Shown: in pieces, positions 41,268-49,445 of the stretch
Layout: every line of letters begins with the position of its first letter
How positions within the stretch are numbered: the stretch's first letter is position 1
Program-made: the position numbers and the translations under genes
From: Actinomadura_C sp036008685
GTDB taxonomy: Bacteria; Actinomycetota; Actinomycetes; Streptosporangiales; Streptosporangiaceae
Length of the DNA: 64,000 nt
Direction: 5' to 3'
Assembly: GCA_036008685.1 (NCBI GenBank)
Contig: DASYNF010000118.1
Span: forward strand, 19,097 to 83,096
Notes under the pieces: model-generated
The model's input: only the letters and a program-made list of their open reading frames with translations
The model's database searches: none
What the model was told of the DNA's origin: nothing

Positions 41268-43391
41268 TTGGAGGCCGAGGCGATCCTGGCAGGACTCGAT
41301 CCGGAGCAGCGGGCGGTCGCCGAGGCGGTGCGCGGACCGGTCTGCGTGCTGGCCGGAGCCGGCACCGGCAAGACCCGGGCCATCACTCACCGGATCGCCT
41401 ACGCCACCCTGACCGGCATCATCGCCCCCCAGCGGGTGCTCGCCCTGACCTTCACGACCAGGGCCGCCGGCGAGCTGCGGGGGAGGCTGAGGCGGCTCGG
41501 CGCTCCCGGGGTACAGGCCCGCACCTTCCACGCCGCCGCCCTCCGGCAGCTCACCTACTTCTGGCCGCGGGTGATCGGCGGTGAACCACCCAAGATCATC
41601 GAGTCCAAGATCGGTTTGGTCGCCGACGCCTCCCGCGCCTGCCGCCTCTCCTTCGGCCGTACGGAGCTGCGCGACGTCGCCGCCGAGATCGAATGGGCCA
41701 AGGTCACCCAGACCCGCCCCGAGGACTACGCGGCCGCCGCGGCCAAGGCCGGCCGCAGGCCCCCGGTCGACGCCATCGATGTGGCACGGGTCTACGTCAT
41801 GTACGAGAGCCTGCGCCGCGAACGCAACCTCCTCGACTTCGAGGGCATGCTGGAGCTCACCGCCGCGGTCCTCACCGAGCACCGGGAGGTCGCCAACCAG
41901 GTTCGCGACCAATATCGCTACTTCGTCGTGGACGAATACCAGGACGTCAACCCGCTGCAGAAGCTTCTCCTCGACACCTGGCTCGGTGGCCGCGACGACC
42001 TGTGCGTCGTCGGCGACCCCAGTCAGACGATCTACTCCTTCACCGGGGCGACCCCGTCCTATCTGCTCGACTTCACCAGCGATCACCCCGACGCCCAGGT
42101 GGTCAAGCTCGTCCGGGACTACCGCTCCACCCCGCAGGTCGTGAAGCTGGCCAACGAGGTGCTGGCCGGGCGCGGCCACGGCGGGGCGAGAGGCGACGCG
42201 CATCGGCACCGGCTGGAGCTGATCGCCCAGCGAGACGACGGCCCCGAGCCGGCCTTCGCGCAATACGACGACGAGGTCGCCGAGGCCGAGGACGTGGCTC
42301 GCAAGGCCCGCAAGCTCATCGGGCGTGGTGTGCCCGCGCGCGAGATCGCGGTGCTCTTCCGGATCAACGCGCAGTCCGAGGCCTATGAGCAGGCGTTCGC
42401 CGACGCGGGCGTCCCCTATGTCCTGCGCGGCACCGAGCGGTTCTTCGAGCGCCCGGCGGTCCGCGAGGCGGTCGTACGGTTGCGTGGCGCCGCCCGGTCC
42501 GGGGGCGACGCGGACAACGACGGCACCGGCCTCGTCGCGACCGTACGACACGTGCTCTCGGGAGCCGGCTTCACCGACAAGGCGCCGGAGGGCACCGGCG
42601 CGGCTCGGGAGAAGTGGGAGTCGCTGGCGGCCCTCGTCCAGCTCGCGGAGGACATGGCCGCCGGCGAGGCCAAGGCCGGGCTCGCGGACTTCGTCGCCGA
42701 GCTCGAGGAGCGGGCCGCCACCCAGCACGCTCCACCGCTCGAGGGTGTGACCTTGGGCTCCCTGCACGCCGCGAAGGGGCTGGAGTGGGACGCGGTCTTC
42801 CTGGTCGGGCTCACCGACGGCACGCTGCCGATCATCTACGCCGAAACACCCGACCAGATCGAGGAGGAACGGAGGCTCCTCTACGTCGGCGTGACCCGTG
42901 CCCGTGAGCATCTCGCGCTGTCGTGGTCGCTCGCCCGTGCCCCCGGCGGGCGCAAGATCCGGCGGTCCTCTCGCTTCCTCGACGGGATCGCTCCGCAGAC
43001 CACCACCTCCACACCGGCCCGCGTCGGCAAGGGCGAACGGCGTCGTTCGGTCAAGGGCCCGCAACCGTGCCGCGTCTGCGGGCGCCCGATCACCGCCGCG
43101 CTCGAGCGCAAGCTCGGCCGTTGTGCGGGCTGTCCCGCCGATCTCGACGAGGAGCTGTTCGAGGGGCTGAAGCGATGGCGGCTGGAGACCGCCAAGGAAC
43201 AGAAGGTCCCGACCTATGTGGTCTTCACCGACACGACCCTGCAGGCGATCGCCGAGCGAAAGCCGACGTCGGAGCCGGATCTCGCCGTGATCTTGGGGGT
43301 GGGAGCGGTCAAGCTGGAGCGCTATGGGGCTCCCGTGCTCTCGCTGTGCAGGGGTGAGACCCCTGCCACACCGCCCGACCTGCTTGACTGA
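41268..43391 (+). CDS. uvrD2: UvrD2-type ATP-dependent DNA helicase
   Basis: SF1 helicase of 707 aa. Walker A GAGTGKT (30-36), LTFTTRAAGEL, motif II VDEYQDVNP (about 221), GDPSQTIYSFTGA, SLHAAKGLEWD and YVGVTRAREHL. The C-terminus has a zinc module (CRVCG...CAGCP, about 600-623) and an HRDC domain, both marks of UvrD2 rather than UvrD1. A TTG at 41268, four bases after GGGGGAGG, is the likely start; the frame also runs to ATG 41106 in non-helicase sequence. Acts in DNA unwinding and repair. Confidence 0.92.
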   Translation: MEAEAILAGLDPEQRAVAEAVRGPVCVLAGAGTGKTRAITHRIAYATLTGIIAPQRVLALTFTTRAAGELRGRLRRLGAPGVQARTFHAAALRQLTYFWPRVIGGEPPKIIESKIGLVADASRACRLSFGRTELRDVAAEIEWAKVTQTRPEDYAAAAAKAGRRPPVDAIDVARVYVMYESLRRERNLLDFEGMLELTAAVLTEHREVANQVRDQYRYFVVDEYQDVNPLQKLLLDTWLGGRDDLCVVGDPSQTIYSFTGATPSYLLDFTSDHPDAQVVKLVRDYRSTPQVVKLANEVLAGRGHGGARGDAHRHRLELIAQRDDGPEPAFAQYDDEVAEAEDVARKARKLIGRGVPAREIAVLFRINAQSEAYEQAFADAGVPYVLRGTERFFERPAVREAVVRLRGAARSGGDADNDGTGLVATVRHVLSGAGFTDKAPEGTGAAREKWESLAALVQLAEDMAAGEAKAGLADFVAELEERAATQHAPPLEGVTLGSLHAAKGLEWDAVFLVGLTDGTLPIIYAETPDQIEEERRLLYVGVTRAREHLALSWSLARAPGGRKIRRSSRFLDGIAPQTTTSTPARVGKGERRRSVKGPQPCRVCGRPITAALERKLGRCAGCPADLDEELFEGLKRWRLETAKEQKVPTYVVFTDTTLQAIAERKPTSEPDLAVILGVGAVKLERYGAPVLSLCRGETPATPPDLLD

Positions 43392-43396
43392 CGGCC

Positions 43397-44266
43397 GTGA
43401 AGGAATCACTGAAGGAACTGCTCGAGCTGCTGGATCTCGAGCAGATCGAGAACGACATCTTCCGTGGGCGCAGTCCGCAGGACCGGCAGCAGCGCGTCTT
43501 CGGCGGGCAGGTCGCGGGACAGGCGCTGGTGGCGGCCGGGCGTACGGTCCCGGTCAACCGGCCGGTCCATTCGCTTCATGCCTATTTCATCCGCCCCGGC
43601 GACCCGAGCGTGCCGATCGTCTACACGGTCGACCGGGTTCGTGACGGCCGGTCCTTCACGACCCGGCGGGTCTCGGCCATCCAGCACGGAAAGGCCATCT
43701 TCACCTTGTCGGCGTCCTTCCAGATCGTGGAGGACGGCCCCACACACCACGCTCCCGCGCCGCTGGTACCGGCTCCGGAGTCGTTGCCGACGTCCCACGA
43801 GCGGCTGGCCCCGATCTTCGGCGAACGGTTCGCCGAGGACTACGTGCGTCGCCGGCCTTTCGACGTGCGGCACGCAACCCCGCTGACGTGGGAGGCGGCC
43901 AAGGATCCGAGTCTCATCACGCCCGAGTCGAAGGTCTGGCTGCGCGTCGATGGGGACCTGCCGGACGACCCGCTGCTCCACGTGTGCCTGATGACCTATG
44001 CCTCCGACATGACCCTGCTCGACACCGTGCTGCTCAACCACGGTCTGGCCTGGGGCGACAAGCGGACGATGGGCGCCAGCCTGGACCACGCCATGTGGTT
44101 CCACCGGCCGTTCCGGGCCGACCGCTGGCTGCTGTACGCCCAGGACACGCCCAGCGCGGGAGGCGCCCGCGGGCTGGCCCGGGGACAGGTGTTCACCGAG
44201 GACGGCGAGCTCGTCGTCTCGGTCATGCAGGAGGGCCTGATCCGGGTCACCGACCCGGAGGCGTGA
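43397..44266 (+). CDS. tesB: Acyl-CoA thioesterase II (TesB type)
   Basis: Double hot-dog thioesterase of 289 aa that hydrolyses fatty acyl-CoA. Family motifs: RVFGGQVAGQAL at the N-terminus, LHAYFIRPGDP, DRVRDGRSFTTRRV, and in the second half YASDMTLLDT (Asp) and SLDHAMWFHRPFRAD, with a Gln in the terminal ARGQVFTEDG. GTG at 43397 starts five bases after the uvrD2 stop, so the two may be co-transcribed. No export signal. Confidence 0.9.
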   Translation: MKESLKELLELLDLEQIENDIFRGRSPQDRQQRVFGGQVAGQALVAAGRTVPVNRPVHSLHAYFIRPGDPSVPIVYTVDRVRDGRSFTTRRVSAIQHGKAIFTLSASFQIVEDGPTHHAPAPLVPAPESLPTSHERLAPIFGERFAEDYVRRRPFDVRHATPLTWEAAKDPSLITPESKVWLRVDGDLPDDPLLHVCLMTYASDMTLLDTVLLNHGLAWGDKRTMGASLDHAMWFHRPFRADRWLLYAQDTPSAGGARGLARGQVFTEDGELVVSVMQEGLIRVTDPEA

Positions 44267-44334
44267 CCGTGTCCTGACCCGGGGGCCCCGCCGGTTCCCG
44301 TGGATCTTGCCAAGAAGAGGCATCGTCGCAGGTC

Positions 44335-44373
44335 AAAAATACCTTGATTGATTTCGCGCAACCCCCGTACGCT
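44335..44373 (+). promoter_or_regulatory. whiB7 promoter with AT-rich WhiB7 site
   Basis: AAAAATA at 44335-44341 lies just upstream of -35 TTGATT (44344-44349), then an 18-base spacer and -10 TACGCT (44368-44373). WhiB7-activated promoters carry a short AT-rich tract next to the -35. Transcription would begin near 44380, giving a leader of about 495 bases. Confidence 0.7.
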
Positions 44374-44442
44374 CAACGCGAGCACTCAGACGGCTCGGCG
44401 CCCCGCGCCGGCCGCACGAACCCGACAGGAGGTGGCAGTCCG

Positions 44443-44733
44443 GTGAAGACCGAAATTTTCAGCGACATGGTCTGGTCCGCGGCCGCCGCCTGCGCGGGGT
44501 CCTATGCGGATTCGCCCGTGTTCCGGCCCGTGGACGCCCAGCGCGCGCTGAATAGCGCGCGGCCGATGCCGCAGCTCGCCGACTCCGGTTCGCGACTGCG
44601 CGGCATGCGGCGCATCCAGGCCGTGCAGGGGCGGAATGTCTCCTCCGAGACCGGCTCCGTCGCTCCGACGGCCCACAAGGCCGCCACCGAAGGTGGCGTG
44701 TCGGGTCCGTACCCCTGGAGGCATCCGGCTTAA
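44443..44733 (+). CDS. Leader ORF upstream of whiB7
   Basis: ORF of 96 aa, GTG at 44443 with AGGAGGT ten bases upstream. The peptide (start VKTEIFSDMVWSAAAACAGS, end PYPWRHPA) matches no family I know. It is in the whiB7 leader, and its stop codon TAA (44731-44733) sits in the loop of a hairpin at 44720-44746, just before the terminator at 44751. This layout suggests a regulatory uORF sensing ribosome stalling rather than a functional protein. It may be longer than typical because the frame is open. Confidence 0.55.
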   Translation: MKTEIFSDMVWSAAAACAGSYADSPVFRPVDAQRALNSARPMPQLADSGSRLRGMRRIQAVQGRNVSSETGSVAPTAHKAATEGGVSGPYPWRHPA

Positions 44734-44746
44734 AGCCGGGAATGCC
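44720..44746 (+). promoter_or_regulatory. Hairpin around the leader-ORF stop codon
   Basis: GGCAT (44720-44724) and CCGGC (44725-44729) pair with ATGCC (44742-44746) and GCCGG (44735-44739), leaving a two-base bulge and the stop codon in the loop. A ribosome held before the stop would block this stem. Confidence 0.6.
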
Positions 44747-44750
44747 CCCA

Positions 44751-44790
44751 GGCCGCGGATCCAGACACCGGATCCGCGGCCTTCTTGTTT
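44751..44790 (+). terminator. Attenuator-like terminator before whiB7
   Basis: A perfect 12-bp stem (44751-44762 with 44770-44781) is followed by TTCTTGTTT. It sits 94 bases before the whiB7 ATG and inside its leader. Confidence 0.82.
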
Positions 44791-44874
44791 CTCCGGGCTC
44801 TCACCAGAGGGGCCCGCCAACTGAACCCGTTGAGAACCAACGCACAAAAACGCACAAAGGGGTGTGACACCGCG

Positions 44875-45147
44875 ATGCACGGGACCGCGCTCACCGTGAG
44901 CGACGAGGACCTGGCGCCTCCGTGCCGGACCGAGCCCGAGATGTTCTTCGCCGAGGCGCCCGCCGATGTCGAGCTGGCCAAGGCCCTGTGCCTGGACTGC
45001 CCGGTCCGGCGCGCGTGCCTGGCCGGTGCGATCGAGCGCCGGGAGCCCTGGGGAGTCTGGGGCGGCGAGCTGTTCGTCCGGGGCGTCATCGTGGCGCGCA
45101 AGCGCCCACGTGGACGTCCGCGCAAGAACGCGGAGGTGGCGGCGTGA
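44875..45147 (+). CDS. whiB7: WhiB7-type transcriptional regulator
   Basis: Fe-S WhiB protein of 90 aa. The four cysteines are C17, C39, C42 and C48, followed by the turn GVWGGE (about 59-64) and the AT-hook RGRPRK (79-84) that defines WhiB7 (WblC). It binds primary sigma factor and activates intrinsic antibiotic-resistance genes after ribosome inhibition. ATG at 44875 gives MHGTALTVSDED. Position between uvrD2 and the ABC1 kinase gene equals Rv3197A. Upstream are a WhiB7-type promoter, a leader ORF and a terminator. Confidence 0.92.
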   Translation: MHGTALTVSDEDLAPPCRTEPEMFFAEAPADVELAKALCLDCPVRRACLAGAIERREPWGVWGGELFVRGVIVARKRPRGRPRKNAEVAA

Positions 45148-45377
45148 ACGGCTCGGCCGTCACACGGACCGCGTGGGCACGCCACGAACCCGCCGGACCC
45201 TACGGGGCCGTAGTGGTGCGCGGGCCGGGGCTCGCGCAGTCGTACGGGGCCGTAGTGGTGCGCGGGGCGGGATTGGCGCAGCCGAACGCGGCCGCACGGG
45301 TGCGCGCCATGCGGCGCGCACGCCGGGACGCCCGAGCCCGGGCGCTCCGGGTGCGCCGCATCCTGCTCACCCGCTAG
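45144..45377 (+). CDS. Small basic protein with a 14-aa tandem repeat
   Basis: Unrecognised protein of 77 aa. GTG at 45144 overlaps the whiB7 stop (GTGA) and follows GGAGG, so it should be co-translated with whiB7. The middle has YGAVVVRGPGLAQS twice with two changes (42-bp unit at 45201 and 45243). The second half is Arg-rich (AAARVRAMRRARRDARARAL), suggesting nucleic-acid contact. It is not a known whiB7 partner as far as I recall. Confidence 0.55.
   Translation: MNGSAVTRTAWARHEPAGPYGAVVVRGPGLAQSYGAVVVRGAGLAQPNAAARVRAMRRARRDARARALRVRRILLTR
45201..45284. repeat. 42-bp tandem duplication within a small gene
   Basis: Two copies (45201-45242, 45243-45284) differ at a few bases, encoding a repeated 14-residue unit. 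Confidence 0.85.
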
Positions 45378-45438
45378 GAGATCCCGGCCGCCCTTCTTGG
45401 ATGGTTTGGCGGCCGGCGGACACCCGGGTGAGCGACCG

Positions 45439-45466
45439 GCGGGGTCCCTCTTCGGAGGGGCCCCGC
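45439..45466. terminator. UUCG-tetraloop terminator below the whiB7 operon
   Basis: A 12-bp stem (45439-45450 with 45455-45466, one G-T pair) is capped by TTCG, a very stable loop. It lies between the whiB7 unit and the converging AarF gene. Confidence 0.8.
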
Positions 45467-45543
45467 TTCGCGCGTCTTCGGCGGGGAGTGCTGAGCCGGA
45501 AGGTGCTTCTGGGCGCGTGGAGGGACGGCCTCGAGGGTCCGCC

Positions 45544-46896
45544 TCAGACGGATTCGGCGAGGTCGTCGTCCTCGGCGGGCTTTTCGGGGTCGTCGGCGAA
45601 GCCCGGGACCCATGTCAGGGCCTCGCCGCGAAACGGGCCCTCGGCCTCGAGCTGGCAGAGCACACCGGTCCCCGCCGTCACCACCCGGTGGATGAGCACG
45701 TACGACGGCGGCAGGTTGAGCTGCCGCACGACGTTGGTCGGCCGGAGATCGGTGACCCGGGCGGCCTCCTGACGCAGCCACTCGCGGCTGAACTTGAACG
45801 TGTCCTCGATCAGCGGCTCGGCCACCGGGGCGATGAAGGCGTGCAGGGCCTTGGGGTCGATCTCGACACCCTCGCGGATGAAGTCCTCCTCGCGCAGCGT
45901 CTGCTCGATCCGCTCGACCTCGAGCAAGGTGCCGATCCGCAAGAGCACACCGATCCGGCGGTGGAATCCGCCGGGGAGGCGGTCCACGGCCCCGAAGTCC
46001 AGCACTCCGAGCCTGCCGTCGTCCAGCAGCCGGAAGTTCCCGGGGTGGGGGTCCGCGTGCAGCAGCCCGCAGCGGGCGGGGCCGGAGAACAGAAAGCGGC
46101 AGTACAGCAGCCCCGCGTGATCGCGCTGCTCCTGGGTCCCCTCGCTGATGATCTTCGAAAGCGGAGTGCCGCCCTCCATCCATTCGGTCACCAGCACATG
46201 ACCGGACTGTGCCACGACCGCCGGCACGTAGAAGTCGGGGTCGTCGTCATAGGCCGCGTGGAAGACCGCCTGCGACTGTGCCTCGATCGTGTAGTCGAGC
46301 TCCTCGACGACCCGTTCCTTCAGCTCCGCGAGTATCGACTTGATGTCGAGGCCGGGCATGAGCACCGAGAACAGCCGGCTCAGCCGGGCGAGCTGGTTGA
46401 AGTCATTGATGAGAGCCTTGCCGGCGCCGGGGTATTGCACCTTGACCGCGACGGTGCGGCCGTCTTCCCACACGGCCTTGTGGACCTGGCCGATGGAGGC
46501 CGCCGCGGTCGGCTTGTCGTCGAACTCCGTGAACCGGTCGCGCCAGCCGGCGCCGAGTCCTTCCGCGAGGACCTTGTGCACGGCTCTGGCCGGAAGCGGC
46601 GGAGCGGCCTCCTGAAGCTTCGTCAGAGTGGCGCGGTAGGGCCCGGCGATCTCCGGCGGAAGTGCCGCCTCGAAGATCGACAGCATCTGGCCGACCTTCA
46701 TCGCCCCGCCCTTGAGCTCACCGAGGACCCTGAAGAGCTGGTCGGCGGTGCGCTGCTGAATCTCCACGGCGACGATCTCTGCGGGTTTGCCGAGGGTGCG
46801 TTTCCCGACGCCGAGTGCGGTCCGCCCGGCGAAGCCGAGGGGGAGGGACGCCAGCTTCGCTGTCCGCGTCACCGCGCGGCGGGGGAGGTCGCTCAC
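45544..46896 (-). CDS. AarF/ABC1/UbiB-family kinase-like protein
   Basis: Atypical kinase of 450 aa. The ABC1 signature is GGAMKVGQMLSIF (KxGQ), then AAASIGQVHKAVW in place of the P-loop, VAVKVQYPG (Lys), LLHADPHPGN and VLDFGAVDRLP. The family acts on isoprenoid lipids and quinone pathways; the Mtb orthologue Rv3197 is a WhiB7-regulon member reported in macrolide resistance. Its end faces the whiB7 unit. The last 20 residues are acidic. ATG at 46896. Confidence 0.9.
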   Translation of the reverse strand: MSDLPRRAVTRTAKLASLPLGFAGRTALGVGKRTLGKPAEIVAVEIQQRTADQLFRVLGELKGGAMKVGQMLSIFEAALPPEIAGPYRATLTKLQEAAPPLPARAVHKVLAEGLGAGWRDRFTEFDDKPTAAASIGQVHKAVWEDGRTVAVKVQYPGAGKALINDFNQLARLSRLFSVLMPGLDIKSILAELKERVVEELDYTIEAQSQAVFHAAYDDDPDFYVPAVVAQSGHVLVTEWMEGGTPLSKIISEGTQEQRDHAGLLYCRFLFSGPARCGLLHADPHPGNFRLLDDGRLGVLDFGAVDRLPGGFHRRIGVLLRIGTLLEVERIEQTLREEDFIREGVEIDPKALHAFIAPVAEPLIEDTFKFSREWLRQEAARVTDLRPTNVVRQLNLPPSYVLIHRVVTAGTGVLCQLEAEGPFRGEALTWVPGFADDPEKPAEDDDLAESV

Positions 46897-47320
46897 GCCC
46901 CCATTGTCAGGGATGGGGTTGGCTCATGCCACAAGGATCTCGCTGAGACGGTCACCTGGAAGCCGGAGCCCGGGCCTGCCGCGACTATGGACTGAGCAGG
47001 TTCTCGGGACGGGGATCCCACGGCGTCCCGCAGGTCGTCTCCGGTCTCTCCCGGCCCCACCGGTCCCGTCGGTGTGCCCATGGCGTCGTGGTGCCGGTGG
47101 CCCCGGTGCGCGGGGTGCGCCCGGTGTGGGTGGTTTCACCCTCTGGCGGAGGCCCAGGAGGGCATGTCCCGCCTCTTTCACCGTGTCCGGCGGGCGTGCG
47201 ACGGGGCGGTGCCTTCGGATCCATAGTGATGAGTCTCATATCCGGCCGGCCTCCGGCTCCGCCTCGGGCCTGGCCGAATCGGGACCGCGACGGTGGGAAG
47301 GGCCCGGGGCCCGCACGCCC

Positions 47321-47460
47321 TGTGGACAACGATGTGGAAACTGTGGGGAACTCTCGGCGGGTCGCTGTGGACCCCGCTCCGCTCACCTGTGGACACGACT
47401 GGGGATGGTTGATCTTCTCCGGGCTGACCTGGGGAAACTCAATGGGCCCCCTGTGGAAAA
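47321..47460 (+). promoter_or_regulatory. Cluster of six DnaA-box-like sites
   Basis: Same-orientation nonamers: TGTGGACAA 47321, TGTGGAAAC 47333, TGTGGGGAA 47342, TGTGGACCC 47366, TGTGGACAC 47388 and TGTGGAAAA 47452. The first is the exact complement of the actinobacterial DnaA box TTGTCCACA; the others differ by one or two bases. Confidence 0.6.
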
Positions 47461-47474
47461 AGCAAAGTTTTGGG

Positions 47475-47480
47475 TACGGT
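47475..47480 (+). promoter_or_regulatory. -10 hexamer TACGGT, probable leaderless promoter
   Basis: TACGGT lies eight bases before the GTG at 47489. Confidence 0.45.
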
Positions 47481-47488
47481 TGTCTATC

Positions 47489-48091
47489 GTGCCCCCCAAC
47501 GTCGAGGTCCGCCGCAGCGCCCGACGCCGGCGAACCGTGTCCGCCTACCGTGATGGTGACAAAACGGTCGTGATGGTGCCCTCCCGGCTGAGCCCGGCCG
47601 AGGAGGAGCAATGGGTCGCGACCATCCTGCGGCGCCTCGCCGAGCGCGAGCGGCGCCGTCGTCCGAGTGACTCCGCCCTCCACGATCGAGCCGGGGAGCT
47701 GTCGCGCCGCTATCTGGACGGCCTGGCCGAGCCGGTCAGTGTCCGCTGGGTGGACAATCAGCGCACCCGGTGGGGATCATGTACGCCCGACGAGGGGACG
47801 ATCCGGTTGTCCACCCGGCTGCGCGGCATGCCCGCCTGGGTGCTGGACTATGTCCTCGTGCACGAACTGGCGCATCTGCTGGTTCCCGGGCACGGGCCGG
47901 AGTTCTGGGACCTCGTGGCCCGTTACCCCAAGTCGGAGCGGGCCCGCGGCTATCTCGAGGGCTTCGTCGCCGCGGCCCATATGCAAGGTGAGGAGCACAT
48001 GGACGAGACCCCGGAGATGGCGCACGAGACGCCCGCGGTAGGCCCCCGGGGGCAGGACATCGGCGACATCGCCCATGAGGCCGCCGGGTGA
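47489..48091 (+). CDS. YgjP/M48-like metallopeptidase domain protein
   Basis: Zinc-peptidase-like protein of 200 aa. The fold's SVRWVDNQRTRWGSC precedes the HExxH helix VLVHELAHLLVPGHGPEFW, the third ligand being the later His. This is the YgjP (WLM/DUF45) family, cytoplasmic, with poorly known substrates. GTG at 47489 is preceded by a -10-like TACGGT and no ribosome site, so leaderless. The frame is open back to 46787. It overlaps the next gene (GTGA), and the DnaA-box-like cluster is just upstream. Confidence 0.85.
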   Translation: MPPNVEVRRSARRRRTVSAYRDGDKTVVMVPSRLSPAEEEQWVATILRRLAERERRRRPSDSALHDRAGELSRRYLDGLAEPVSVRWVDNQRTRWGSCTPDEGTIRLSTRLRGMPAWVLDYVLVHELAHLLVPGHGPEFWDLVARYPKSERARGYLEGFVAAAHMQGEEHMDETPEMAHETPAVGPRGQDIGDIAHEAAG

Positions 48092-48708
48092 ACACTCGTC
48101 ACGTCGCGGTGCTCGGCGGCCCGCGGGAGCGACCGGCGCCGCCCGGGGTCGACCCGGAGGAGTTCCGGCTGGCTCTGCTCGAGGACACCTATGAGGTCGT
48201 CGCGGGCCTGGAGTTCGTGACCCCCGTGCTGGTCGTACCGCCGCAGGGTGATCGCGACGCGGAGGCGATCACCTGGCCGGGGACCACGGTCGTACGTGCG
48301 GCCACGCTCAGCGAGATCTTCACCGAGCTCCACCGTCTCGGTGCCGAGCAGGCCGCGCTCGTGGCTCCGGACGCTCCCGACCTGCCGCCGCTGTTGATCG
48401 GCAAGCTGCTGCGCGCACTGGGGAGTGCGCCCGCCGCGGCGACTCCCTCCGCCGGCGGTGGCCTGGTGGCGCTGGGCACACGGCTGCCGCTGCCGGACTG
48501 GTTGTCGGGGGCCCTTACGGCCGTGGACCTCGACACGGAGGACGCGCTCGCGCGGTTGCGCGCGGCCGCGCCGCGGCCGGGGCTCGTTCCGACGGCCCCT
48601 GGATGGCATCGGCTCAAAGACCCGGGGGACGTGGCCTACCTCGATCCGGGTCTCGAGGGCTGGGACAACACCCGGGCTCTGCTGGCGGGACGTCCGCTCG
48701 CCCGGTGA
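48088..48708 (+). CDS. Hypothetical protein, weakly GT-A-like
   Basis: Protein of 206 aa, GTG in the stop of the metallopeptidase gene. The stretch AALVAPDAPDLPPLLIGKLL resembles the Asp-rich strand of nucleotide-sugar transferase-like proteins (DUF2064/CofC type), and TAVDLDTEDALARLRAA follows the expected order. The N-terminal RHVAVLGGPRERP is less typical. No membrane segment. Its place after a peptidase is unexplained. Treat the fold as tentative. Confidence 0.6.
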   Translation: MNTRHVAVLGGPRERPAPPGVDPEEFRLALLEDTYEVVAGLEFVTPVLVVPPQGDRDAEAITWPGTTVVRAATLSEIFTELHRLGAEQAALVAPDAPDLPPLLIGKLLRALGSAPAAATPSAGGGLVALGTRLPLPDWLSGALTAVDLDTEDALARLRAAAPRPGLVPTAPGWHRLKDPGDVAYLDPGLEGWDNTRALLAGRPLAR

Positions 48709-48869
48709 GGGGGCCGCGCTCCGGAGTGTCCCGGAGTGCGGTGACACCCTTGCCGGCCATGGCCGGGCGCGGCCGCGTTCCCGCTCGGTGACATCCCCCC
48801 GCAGTGGCGCCTGTGCGCGGTCGGATCCCGGCGCCCGGTGACTTCAGGGGCTCGGCGATGGCCCGGTGC

Positions 48870-49445
48870 TCAGTGAAATCCTTTCCGCCCGGTGCGATAA
48901 CCGAGCGGCGGCCCGGCGGCCCGGGACACCAGCCGGCGCAGCGCGTCGTCGCTGCGGCCGGGCAGGGCTTCGACCGGGAACCACCGCAGGTCATCGGACT
49001 CGGCGCTGATCTCATATCGCGCGTCCGGCGGTGCGATCGCCACGTACTGCACATCCAGGTGGAACGACCCCTCGGGATGACAGCGCACCGCATGCCGGTC
49101 CAGCTGGACCGGCTCGTCCAGCATCCGGAGCCCGATGATCCCGGACTCCTCCGTGGCCTCGCGGAGAGCCGCCTCCCGCAAAGACGTGTCCTCGGGCTCA
49201 CAGTGACCGCCGAGCTGGAGCCATGCCTTGATCTTGCTGTGCAGAGTCAGCAGGACCTTGTCACCCCAGACGTCGAGGACGGCGGTGCTCGCGGTGATGT
49301 GCCCCGGCACGCACGTGCGCCACATGCCGTCGGCGTGGACGTCCAGGTGCTCGAGGAACTCGCGGCGGAGCCGCGCCTGCTCGTCGTCGGGAGCTCGCCA
49401 GTCACTGAGCACCCGGACCGCGTCCGCGTGGAGGGAGGCGTTCAC
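48870..49445 (-). CDS. Nudix hydrolase
   Basis: Hydrolase of 191 aa with a complete Nudix box GGHCEPEDTSLREAALREATEESGI (about residues 78-102) and a following DLRWFPVEALP strand. An N-terminal helical region of about 45 residues precedes the fold. ATG at 49445 overlaps the DUF2342 stop, so it is made with that metalloprotease-like protein. Substrate unknown. Confidence 0.85.
   Translation of the reverse strand: MNASLHADAVRVLSDWRAPDDEQARLRREFLEHLDVHADGMWRTCVPGHITASTAVLDVWGDKVLLTLHSKIKAWLQLGGHCEPEDTSLREAALREATEESGIIGLRMLDEPVQLDRHAVRCHPEGSFHLDVQYVAIAPPDARYEISAESDDLRWFPVEALPGRSDDALRRLVSRAAGPPLGYRTGRKGFH

Larger units (their letters stand above)
46897..47488. other. 592-base gap holding a DnaA-box-like cluster
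   Basis: No gene is credible here. It holds the AarF promoter region, Pro/Gly-rich open frames without support, the cluster of TGTGGA-type sites at 47321-47460 and the probable leaderless promoter of the metallopeptidase. Confidence 0.7.

Noticed and set aside
43280..43310. Further copy of the dispersed motif (GCCGTGATCTTG)
   Set aside because: Only twelve bases match and they lie in a conserved part of the uvrD2 HRDC region, so coincidence is likely.
41058..43409. 783-codon minus-strand open frame
   Set aside because: Antisense to uvrD2, with low-complexity translation and no start context.
45397..46995. 532-codon plus-strand frame
   Set aside because: Antisense to the AarF kinase gene; no recognisable domain.
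47321..47460. Chromosomal origin
   Set aside because: Although six DnaA-box-like sites occur, no dnaA, dnaN or AT-rich unwinding region is nearby, so oriC is unlikely.
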